From: an uncultured Lachnospiraceae bacterium
GTDB taxonomy: Bacteria > Bacillota > Clostridia > Lachnospirales > Lachnospiraceae
DNA: 6,598 nt
NCBI GenBank assembly: GCA_947175305.1
Contig: CAMWMO010000091.1
Location: 1 to 6,598 of the forward strand
Direction: 5' to 3'
Shown piece by piece: positions 1 to 6,598 of this stretch. The first letter of the stretch is position 1; every line of letters begins with the position of its first letter. The position numbers and the translations under genes were made by a program. Under the pieces are notes generated by a model that did not search any database, was not told the origin of the DNA, and saw only the letters and a program-made list of their open reading frames with translations.

Positions 1-1
1 G

Positions 2-2701
2 CGTATGCCGGAGAATTACAGTTATCAGTATTTTCCGGTAGCAGGCGAGAAGGGGATCAAAAGTGCGCTGACGCCTGATCTTGGAGGGGACAGCAAACGA
101 AACCAGAATGAATTTATTTTGGAACCGGTCAGTGTGGAAAATCTGCATAATAACCGTTCCACCAGGAATTTCTGGTGTCATATAGAAGATGTCGGAAACT
201 GGTCTGTGACAGGAGCCTCGGCGGAGGCGGAGCAGGAAAAATTCACGGACAGGCAGGACGAAAGTACAATAACGGCGGGATTGATGTGGCAGAGTATCAC
301 ACGTACTTCCCGCAAATATCAGATGAAAGCGAAAGTAACTTCCTTCGTGCCGGTGGATCATGATGTGGAGATCATGCGGGTGGAACTGACAAATATCGGA
401 GAAAAGCCGGTTGCGTTTGTGCCTACGGCGGCCATTCCTATCTACGGTAGAAGCGCGGACAATAACCGGGATCACGCGCATGTCACATTACTGCTGCACC
501 GTATCTGTGTGGTTGAGCAAGGCGTCACGGTGACACCGACTCTCTCCTTTGATGAGAGGGGACATCAGAGGAATAAGGTCAGTTATTTTGTCTGCGGCGT
601 GACGGGAGATGGAGAAAACCCGAAAGCCTTCTTCCCGACAGCGGAGGAATTTATCGGGGAGGGCGGCAGTTATACCAGACCACGCGCTGTCTGGGCAGAT
701 TACCCGGGCGTCCCGGCGGGGGAGAGGATAGAAGGGAAAGAGGCTGTGGGCGGTCTGAAGTTTGCTGATACTTTGCTTGAGCCGGGAAAAAGCGCTTCCT
801 TTACGATTCTTTTGGGCGCGACGGAAACCCCGGAGGAGATAGCGGGAATCGTAAACGCGTACCGGACGGCAGACAAGGTGGAGGCGGCATTTGCAAAGGC
901 GAAAGCCTACTGGCAGGAAAAGGTCAATATCACTTACCATACGGGCAATCAGGATTTTGATAATTTTATGCGTTGGGTGAGCTTTCAGCCCATTTTGAGG
1001 AGAATATATGGCTGCTCCTTCCTTCCCTACCACGATTACGGAAAAGGGGGACGAGGATGGCGGGATCTCTGGCAGGACTGTCTTGCTCTGCTTTTGATGA
1101 ACCCGGAGGGCGTACGGCAGATGCTTTTGGACAATTTCGGCGGCGTGCGGATGGATGGAACAAACGCTACCATCATCGGCGCAGGGCAGGGAGAGTTTAT
1201 TGCAGACAGAAATAACATTACGCGGGTGTGGATGGATCATGGCGTCTGGCCCTTTATGACGACGAAGCTCTATATGGATCAGACCGGGGACATAGAGATA
1301 CTTGAGGAAAAAGTGCCGTATTTTAAGGATAGACAGGTGGAGCGCGGCTTTGCAGTAGATGAACAGTGGGACGATGCATACGGCAGCCGTCAGAAAGATA
1401 GAAACAACAACGTTTACTATGGTACCGTTTTGGAGCACTTGCTGTTACAGAACTTATGTGCATTCTATGAGGTTGGAGAGCATAACCATTGCAGACTGCG
1501 GGGAGCGGATTGGAATGACGCGCTGGATATGGCGCAGGAGCGCGGTGAAAGCGTTGCATTTACCAATGCCTATGCAGGCAATTTGCGGGATCTGGCGGAA
1601 TATTTGAAACGCTACGAAGAGAAGACCGGAAGAACAGAAATATATGTGGCGGAAGAAATATTGCAGCTGCTGGATGTGGACGGGATAAAATATGACAGTC
1701 CGGAGGAAAAGAATCAGGTACTCTCCCGATATGGAAAGTCATGTCGGCATTCGGTAAGCGGGAAGACCGTCGCTGTAAAGATCGAAAGTCTGACTGAGAA
1801 TCTGCGTGAAAAGGCGGAATGGATGAGCAGCCATATCAATCTGACGGAATGGGTGGCCGATCAGGACGGAGACGGATGGTTCAACGGGTATTACGACAAC
1901 CATGGCAGACAGGTGGAGGGTGAGCATGAGAGCGGCGCGCGTATGATGCTGACAGGGCAGGTTTTCGCGATCATGGGCGGCACCGCGGATGAAGACCGGA
2001 TTCGGAGTATCGCGAGAAGCGCGGATAAATATCTGTATGACAGGTATGTCGGCGGCTATCGCCTGAATACGGATTTCCATGAGATGAAAACAGACATGGG
2101 AAGAATGTTTGGCTTCGCCTATGGCGAGAAAGAAAACGGGGCGGTCTTTTCTCACATGACAGTCATGTATGCCAATGCGCTGTACAAAAGAGGATTTGCA
2201 AGAAAAGGATACAAAGCGTTACAGACTTTGGCAGATACGGCGATGGATTTTGAGACGAGTAAGATTTATCCCGGTATCCCCGAATATTTTAATGCCAAAG
2301 GGCGGGGCATGTATCACTATCTGACCGGGGCGGCGAGCTGGTACATGTTGACAGTTGTGACGGAAGTATTCGGCGTCAGAGGGAAGGCAGGAGATCTGGA
2401 GATTGTGCCTGCACTTATGAAGGAGAAGTTCGATGATGAGGGGAAAGCGGAGATGGCGCTTCTCTTCGCGGGAAAGAAATTCCACATTATCATGAAAAAT
2501 CCTCAGAAGTCGGAATATGAAGATTACCGCATCTGCTCGGCAGCAATAGACGGAAGAGAAATACCGCTTACGGAAACACCGCATGGAAGCGGGACAAGAA
2601 TGGTAAAAGCAGTGCTTGGGAAAGCGGAGATAGCATCTCTTTCCGAGGGCGTACATAAAATAGAAATTTTACTGGATGCAGCAGAAGGAGGACTGTTATG
2701 A
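2..2701 (+). CDS. GH94 inverting beta-glucoside phosphorylase, laminaribiose phosphorylase-like (5' end probably outside window)
   Basis: Likely cytosolic enzyme that splits a beta-glucosyl disaccharide with phosphate into alpha-glucose 1-phosphate and glucose. Residues are numbered from the ATG at position 5. Layout follows GH94: N-terminal beta-sandwich (to about 285), helical linker (about 290-325), (alpha/alpha)6 barrel (about 325-790), small C-terminal beta domain. Visible signatures are GWRDLWQD at 351-358 (glucosyl subsite), DWND at 502-505 (carries the general-acid Asp of GH94), ENGAVFSH at 710-717 (phosphate-site His) and YLTGAASW at 772-779 (phosphate-binding Thr-Gly). The N-terminal part, with [12 protein letters not shown] and GRSADN, recalls laminaribiose phosphorylases (about 900 residues) more than cellobiose phosphorylases (about 800). 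No signal peptide is seen. The ATG at 5 has no room for a ribosome binding site, and homologues as I remember them carry some 20 residues before the PENYSY stretch, so the reading frame is taken as open leftwards. The stop overlaps the next start. Family is certain; laminaribiose specificity is inferred. Confidence 0.9.
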   Translation, partial: RMPENYSYQYFPVAGEKGIKSALTPDLGGDSKRNQNEFILEPVSVENLHNNRSTRNFWCHIEDVGNWSVTGASAEAEQEKFTDRQDESTITAGLMWQSITRTSRKYQMKAKVTSFVPVDHDVEIMRVELTNIGEKPVAFVPTAAIPIYGRSADNNRDHAHVTLLLHRICVVEQGVTVTPTLSFDERGHQRNKVSYFVCGVTGDGENPKAFFPTAEEFIGEGGSYTRPRAVWADYPGVPAGERIEGKEAVGGLKFADTLLEPGKSASFTILLGATETPEEIAGIVNAYRTADKVEAAFAKAKAYWQEKVNITYHTGNQDFDNFMRWVSFQPILRRIYGCSFLPYHDYGKGGRGWRDLWQDCLALLLMNPEGVRQMLLDNFGGVRMDGTNATIIGAGQGEFIADRNNITRVWMDHGVWPFMTTKLYMDQTGDIEILEEKVPYFKDRQVERGFAVDEQWDDAYGSRQKDRNNNVYYGTVLEHLLLQNLCAFYEVGEHNHCRLRGADWNDALDMAQERGESVAFTNAYAGNLRDLAEYLKRYEEKTGRTEIYVAEEILQLLDVDGIKYDSPEEKNQVLSRYGKSCRHSVSGKTVAVKIESLTENLREKAEWMSSHINLTEWVADQDGDGWFNGYYDNHGRQVEGEHESGARMMLTGQVFAIMGGTADEDRIRSIARSADKYLYDRYVGGYRLNTDFHEMKTDMGRMFGFAYGEKENGAVFSHMTVMYANALYKRGFARKGYKALQTLADTAMDFETSKIYPGIPEYFNAKGRGMYHYLTGAASWYMLTVVTEVFGVRGKAGDLEIVPALMKEKFDDEGKAEMALLFAGKKFHIIMKNPQKSEYEDYRICSAAIDGREIPLTETPHGSGTRMVKAVLGKAEIASLSEGVHKIEILLDAAEGGLL
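2686..2691 (+). promoter_or_regulatory. Strong Shine-Dalgarno site for the second phosphorylase gene
   Basis: AGGAGG lies inside the last codons of the upstream gene, six bases before the ATG at 2698. It decides the start: the next in-frame ATG (2725, codon 10) has no comparable site at proper spacing. With the ATGA stop/start overlap it suggests translational coupling of the two phosphorylases. Confidence 0.85.
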
Positions 2702-5700
2702 AACAGGGGCAAAAAAAATACATCATGAAAGATTACGGCAGAAAGTCAACTTTTGCAAGCTTCCTGCCGGGGATTGCAGGCGTTCGGGGTACTCCGATCT
2801 GGTGTTACTATGTAAATCGTGGTCAATGTGTGGTCAGCTTTGGCGTAGACAATAAGGACAGTGCGATCATGGAGTTTTATCCGGCGCACGTGGCGTACCA
2901 GAATGTAAAGCAGACAGGATTTCGCACTTTCTTACGCAAAAACGGAAGCTATGTGGAATGTTTTGCCAAGGAAAGTCTGGCACCGGAGATGGAGATCGGG
3001 ATGAACAGTCTGTCCATACAGGAGGAAAACGCGGAGGAGAAACTGCTTACAAGGGTAGACTATTATACTTTGCCGGGGGAGAAGGTGGGCGCTCTTGTCA
3101 GAAAAGTGACAGTGACGAATCAGGATGATCAGGAGATTTCACTGGAAATTCTGGATGGTATGCCGGCGCTGATTCCTTATGGCGTAGACGATGACAACCT
3201 GAAAAATATGACGCAGACCGCGAAAGCGTGGATGCAGGTGGAGGATCTGGAGGAGAATGTGCCTTATTTCCGTGTGCGGGCAAGTATAGAGGACACTGCG
3301 GCAGTGCGGGCGATTGAGAGCGGTAATTTTTCCTTCGGGTGTTTGGAGGATGGAATACTGTTAAAACCGGTTGTGGATACAGAGGCTGTTTTTGCTTACG
3401 ACTGTTCTCTGCAGTCAGCGGTCCGCTTTGCCGAAAATGGTCTTGCGGGTGTATATGCGGAAAAGCAGATCACCAACAATCTTCTGCCCTGCAGTTTTTA
3501 TGGCGCGCAGAAGACATTAGCGTCCGGTGAATCGATTGTTTTATATGAAGTCATCGGTCAGGTAAAAAACAAAAAGTACTTAAAGCAGTTCATGGAAGAA
3601 AAAAGGGACGGCGCTTATTTTGAAGAGAAGCGGGAAGAGGCGGAGAGCCTTATGGAGGAGCTCTGCTGCGGCATCGCGACAAAAACGGCTTCGGAAAGCT
3701 TTGATACCTACTGTCAATATACCTATATGGATAATGTGCTTCGGGGTGGTTATCCGATGCTTCTTGGAAACAACAAGCTGTATTATGTGTATTCCAGAAA
3801 GCACGGAGATCTGGAGCGGGATTACAACTACTTTTCCATGCTGCCGGAATTTTTCTCACAGGGCAACGGCAATTTCCGCGATGTGAATCAAAACCGGCGC
3901 TGTGACACATTCTTTGCACCCTTTGTCGGCAGAGAGAACATTAAGGAATTTTACAGTCTGATCCAGTTGGACGGCTATAATCCGCTGGGGGTGGAAAAAA
4001 TTACATACAGGCTGGAGCAGGAGAAGGCAAAGGCTCTGTTTGGAGAACTGGAAGAGGAGAAGGCCGAGGAACTTGTAAAATTCGTTGACAGGCCGTTCAC
4101 GCCGGGCGCATTGTGGGCAAAGCTGGACGATGTGCTGGGTGAATGGAAAGAACCGTTGTTTTATCAGATCATTGACTTTGCGGACAGCATGGTGAACGGT
4201 AATTTCGGGGAAGGATACTGGAGCGATCATTGGACTTATAATCTGGATCTGATAGAGGATTATCTGGAAATCAATCCGGAGAAAGAGCGGGAAATGCTTT
4301 ATGAGGAGGATTACACCTATTTTCTTTCCCAGATCAACATCAATCCGCGAAAAAAGCGCTATGTGGAAACAGAGAACGGACTGCGCCAATATCATGCTTT
4401 GAATGAAGAGAGTAAGCGGAACACGGAGGAGAAACTGGTTCGGGCACAATTCGGCAGCGGAGAAGTGGTCCGTGTCACTTTGATGGAAAAACTGCTCTTA
4501 TTATGCGCCGCAAAGTTTGCCGCGCTGGACGCCTATGGGATGGGCGTTGAGATGGAAGGAGGAAAACCGGGCTGGTATGATGCATTGAACGGATTGCCGG
4601 GGCTTTTCGGTTCTTCCATGGCGGAGACATATGAGCTTGCGAGGATGCTGCACTATACCATTTCCGCATTGGAGAAATATCCGGCGGATGTGGCGGTCAC
4701 AGAGGAACTTGCCAATTTTATTGACGAACTTCAGCTAATCATACGGTTGGAAAAAGAAAATCTTGCGGGAGACGGTGAAGTGCTTTCGTTTTGGAATCGC
4801 ATTAACGATGTGAAGGAGCTTTACCGGGATAAGACGTTTGCAGGTATTTCGGGTCAGAAAAGAAGCTATCGGAGCGGAGAGCTTTCGGCAGTATTAAGAG
4901 AATGGGAAACGGTCGTGCGGCATGGCATAGAAAAGGCCTGCACTTATGGTGAGGGCGTCTGCCCGACTTACTTCTCCTATGAAGTGCCCGAATATGAAAA
5001 GAAGCAGGATGGAATATATCCGCTCCGGTTTGAAGTGAAGTGCATTCCGGCCTTTCTGGAAGGCCCGGTACGGTATTTAAAACTGGATATGCCAAAGGAT
5101 AGCAAGAAGAGCCTGTATGAGAAGGTGAAGGACAGTGATCTGTATGACAGGAAGTTGTCCATGTATAAGGTAAATGCCTCTCTGGAGCAGGCATCCTATG
5201 AGCTTGGAAGAGGGCGTGCGTTTACGCCCGGCTGGCTGGAGAATGAGTCGATCTGGCTGCACATGGAGTACAAGTATCTGCTGGAACTGTTAAGAAGTGG
5301 TATGTATGAGGAATTTTTTGCAGATTTTCATAAGGCGGCGGTTCCGTTCCTGGATCCCGAGGTCTATGGCAGAAGTATATATGAGAACTCCTCCTTTATC
5401 GCAAGCAGCAAAAATCCCAACGAGAAGATTCACGGGAAAGGATTCGTGGCTAGACTTTCCGGTTCCACCATCGAATTTATCAGTATGTGGAAACTGATGA
5501 TGTTCGGCAGAAATGTCTTTGCATTAAAGAACGGTGAGCTTGTCTTTGCGCCCAGTCCGGCAATACCGGAATATTTGATCCCGGAGGATAAAGTCGTTTT
5601 GGCTACGCTTCTCGGCGAGATTGCAGTCGAATACCGGATGGAAGAAAAGAGGGATTATATACCGGGAACTTATACGGTGAAAGAAATGAAGTTTATCTAC

Positions 5701-5805
5701 AAAAATAAGAGTGAGGTCAGTGTGACTGCGGAATGTGTCAGCGGGAAACTGGCTGAGGATGTCCGGGCAGGACGGGTGGAACGGATAGAGATCCTGCTTG
5801 GCTGA
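2698..5805 (+). CDS. Long clan GH-Q phosphorylase, GH161-like (putative beta-1,3-oligoglucan phosphorylase)
   Basis: A 1035-residue, probably cytosolic relative of GH94, likely to remove glucose 1-phosphate from the end of beta-gluco-oligosaccharides. The N-terminal beta-sandwich (about 17-300) opens with [10 protein letters not shown] at 19-28 and WCYYVNRGQ at 35-43. A helical barrel (about 330-960) carries [10 protein letters not shown] at 392-401, matching in place the WRDLWQD motif of the upstream GH94 enzyme; [10 protein letters not shown] at 508-517; [16 protein letters not shown] at 625-640, where Asp628 lines up with the DWND region; ENSSFIASS at 896-904; and ARLSGST at 918-924, matching the Thr-Gly phosphate loop. 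A short beta domain closes the protein. The canonical DWND and ENG-x3-H signatures are changed. Length and motifs fit the long oligosaccharide phosphorylases (GH161, possibly GH149) better than classical GH94; assignment is from memory of these families, without alignment. A 1,2-beta-oligoglucan phosphorylase is a less likely alternative. No signal peptide. The gene overlaps its upstream partner by four bases, so both enzymes are probably made together. Confidence 0.75.
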   Translation: MKQGQKKYIMKDYGRKSTFASFLPGIAGVRGTPIWCYYVNRGQCVVSFGVDNKDSAIMEFYPAHVAYQNVKQTGFRTFLRKNGSYVECFAKESLAPEMEIGMNSLSIQEENAEEKLLTRVDYYTLPGEKVGALVRKVTVTNQDDQEISLEILDGMPALIPYGVDDDNLKNMTQTAKAWMQVEDLEENVPYFRVRASIEDTAAVRAIESGNFSFGCLEDGILLKPVVDTEAVFAYDCSLQSAVRFAENGLAGVYAEKQITNNLLPCSFYGAQKTLASGESIVLYEVIGQVKNKKYLKQFMEEKRDGAYFEEKREEAESLMEELCCGIATKTASESFDTYCQYTYMDNVLRGGYPMLLGNNKLYYVYSRKHGDLERDYNYFSMLPEFFSQGNGNFRDVNQNRRCDTFFAPFVGRENIKEFYSLIQLDGYNPLGVEKITYRLEQEKAKALFGELEEEKAEELVKFVDRPFTPGALWAKLDDVLGEWKEPLFYQIIDFADSMVNGNFGEGYWSDHWTYNLDLIEDYLEINPEKEREMLYEEDYTYFLSQININPRKKRYVETENGLRQYHALNEESKRNTEEKLVRAQFGSGEVVRVTLMEKLLLLCAAKFAALDAYGMGVEMEGGKPGWYDALNGLPGLFGSSMAETYELARMLHYTISALEKYPADVAVTEELANFIDELQLIIRLEKENLAGDGEVLSFWNRINDVKELYRDKTFAGISGQKRSYRSGELSAVLREWETVVRHGIEKACTYGEGVCPTYFSYEVPEYEKKQDGIYPLRFEVKCIPAFLEGPVRYLKLDMPKDSKKSLYEKVKDSDLYDRKLSMYKVNASLEQASYELGRGRAFTPGWLENESIWLHMEYKYLLELLRSGMYEEFFADFHKAAVPFLDPEVYGRSIYENSSFIASSKNPNEKIHGKGFVARLSGSTIEFISMWKLMMFGRNVFALKNGELVFAPSPAIPEYLIPEDKVVLATLLGEIAVEYRMEEKRDYIPGTYTVKEMKFIYKNKSEVSVTAECVSGKLAEDVRAGRVERIEILLG

Positions 5806-5834
5806 CAGGGGAAGAACGATTTCAGGAAAGGGTG

Positions 5835-5840
5835 AGGTGA
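5835..5840 (+). promoter_or_regulatory. Shine-Dalgarno site for the GH30 gene
   Basis: AGGTGA sits six bases before the ATG at 5847, in the 41-base gap after the second phosphorylase. An in-frame TGA at 5838-5840 excludes any longer upstream start. The gap shows no promoter-like boxes or hairpin plus T-run that would mark a terminator, so read-through from the upstream genes is expected. Confidence 0.75.
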
Positions 5841-5846
5841 AAGCAA

Positions 5847-6598
5847 ATGGAGAAGATCAGGCAGATCGTTACAGATTACAGCGCCGGAAAGATGTGGGCG
5901 GAGACCGTACATGAGGCAGGGCCGGTACAGGACTGTATGCATGTTATCAATGTGTATCCCGATGTGGTGTACCAGACAATGCGAGGATTTGGCGGGGCGT
6001 TTACCGAGAGCGCGGCGCACAACTATGCCGGTATGAGCGAGGGAAAAAAGAAAGAACTTGCAGAGGCGTATTTCGGGCAGGAGGGGCTGCGTTATCATCT
6101 GGGAAGGGTTCATATGAACAGCTGCGACTTTGCATTGGGAAATTATGCCTATGTGGAGGAGGGGGATGCGGGACTTACGACCTTTTCCATCGCCCATGAC
6201 TTTGAAGAGATCATTCCCCTGATTCAGGATGCCCAGAAGGAAGCAGGCGAAGATATGGAATTCCTGGTATCTCCCTGGTCTCCGCCGCCATTCATGAAGA
6301 CAAACGGGGAGATGAACAACGGCGGGAAGCTAAAGGAGGAGTTTTATCCGGCCTGGGCGGCATATTTTGTGAAATTCATCAAGGCTTATCGGGAGGCAGG
6401 AATACCGATCGAATTTCTGACGGTACAGAACGAACCTATGGCAGTGCAGACCTGGGATTCCTGTATTTATACCTCGGACGAGGAAGCGGTTTTTGTAAGA
6501 GAGCACCTGGGGCCTGCATTGGAGCGTGAAGGGCTTTCAGATATAGGCATCTTTGTGTGGGACCACAACAAGGAGGAGGCGTACCAGCGGTTTAAGGA
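5847..6598 (+). CDS. GH30 beta-glycosidase (glucosylceramidase / beta-1,6-glucanase type), 3'-truncated by window edge
   Basis: The frame stays open for 250 codons and two bases to the window end; a full GH30 enzyme of this type has roughly 430-500 residues, so about half is visible. GH30 enzymes are retaining (beta/alpha)8-barrel hydrolases acting on beta-glycosides. Diagnostic motifs, in order: GFGGAFTES at 47-55, LGRVHMNSCDF at 85-95 (compare the IRVPMASCDF strand of human glucocerebrosidase), SPWSPPPFMKTNG from 142, and TVQNEP, whose Glu196 is the expected acid/base. The nucleophile Glu lies beyond the edge and cannot be checked. The N-terminus (MEKIRQIVTDYSAG) is hydrophilic with no signal peptide, so the enzyme is probably cytosolic. 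Its place behind two beta-glucan-type phosphorylases suggests it removes beta-1,6 or other beta-glucosyl links from imported oligosaccharides; this is inference, since GH30 also includes beta-xylosidases, beta-fucosidases and beta-1,6-galactanases. The start is fixed by the ribosome binding site and an in-frame stop just upstream. Confidence 0.9.
   Translation, partial: MEKIRQIVTDYSAGKMWAETVHEAGPVQDCMHVINVYPDVVYQTMRGFGGAFTESAAHNYAGMSEGKKKELAEAYFGQEGLRYHLGRVHMNSCDFALGNYAYVEEGDAGLTTFSIAHDFEEIIPLIQDAQKEAGEDMEFLVSPWSPPPFMKTNGEMNNGGKLKEEFYPAWAAYFVKFIKAYREAGIPIEFLTVQNEPMAVQTWDSCIYTSDEEAVFVREHLGPALEREGLSDIGIFVWDHNKEEAYQRFK

Noticed and set aside
542..558. Small inverted repeat (CTCTC ... GAGAG) within the GH94 gene
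   Set aside because: The stem is only five base pairs, lies inside coding sequence and has no T-run; it is expected by chance.
488..1438. Long open frame of 316 codons on the minus strand inside the GH94 gene
   Set aside because: It lies fully antisense to a conserved coding region, has a Cys/His/Arg/Pro-rich composition typical of shadow translation, no recognisable domain and no ribosome binding site that I can see.
2298..2343. Possible loss of function of the GH94 enzyme
   Set aside because: The phosphate-loop region (YLTGAASW) and all other catalytic motifs are intact, and the frame is uninterrupted, so there is no sign of decay.
3856..4449. Minus-strand open frame of 197 codons inside the second phosphorylase
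   Set aside because: It is antisense to conserved motifs of the phosphorylase, and its hydrophobic look arises from complementing Glu/Lys-rich codons. No family resemblance.
5806..5846. Possible terminator or promoter between the second phosphorylase and the GH30 gene
   Set aside because: The 41 bases hold no convincing stem-loop followed by T residues and no clear -35/-10 pair; only a ribosome binding site is supported.
5697..6197. Minus-strand open frame spanning the gap between genes 2 and 3
   Set aside because: It overlaps the conserved GH30 N-terminal motifs on the other strand and shows no domain; a real gene there would break the tight plus-strand operon.

Overview
The window carries three genes, all on the plus strand and packed as one operon. 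Together they look like an intracellular system for breaking down beta-glucan oligosaccharides. The proteins most resemble those of Clostridia, especially Lachnospiraceae: strong AGGAGG-type ribosome binding sites, a moderate base composition (roughly half GC by eye) and protein sequences typical of gut or plant-litter Firmicutes. This taxonomic call comes from protein character, not from any marker gene, and is tentative.

Layout: (1) positions 2-2701, a GH94 inverting phosphorylase, best matched to laminaribiose phosphorylase-like enzymes; its true N-terminus probably lies just upstream of the window. (2) Positions 2698-5805, a 1035-residue relative of GH94 in the wider phosphorylase clan GH-Q, most like the long beta-1,3-oligoglucan phosphorylases of GH161, with a clearly different active-site signature from gene 1. 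It overlaps gene 1 by 4 bases (ATGA). (3) Positions 5847-6598, the first 250 codons of a GH30 beta-glycosidase that runs off the right edge. A 41-base gap with a ribosome binding site separates it from gene 2. No transporter, regulator, RNA gene, mobile element or CRISPR array is present, and no gene-free stretch exceeds 41 bases.

Proposed working model (inference): the long phosphorylase shortens imported beta-1,3-gluco-oligosaccharides with phosphate and releases glucose 1-phosphate. The GH94 enzyme splits the remaining disaccharide (laminaribiose) into glucose 1-phosphate and glucose. The GH30 enzyme, which has no signal peptide, hydrolyses a linkage the phosphorylases cannot handle, such as beta-1,6 branches of laminarin or fungal/yeast glucan. 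Phosphorolysis saves ATP because glucose 1-phosphate needs no kinase. The linkage specificity of all three enzymes is inferred from family resemblance and context and is not shown by the sequence alone.
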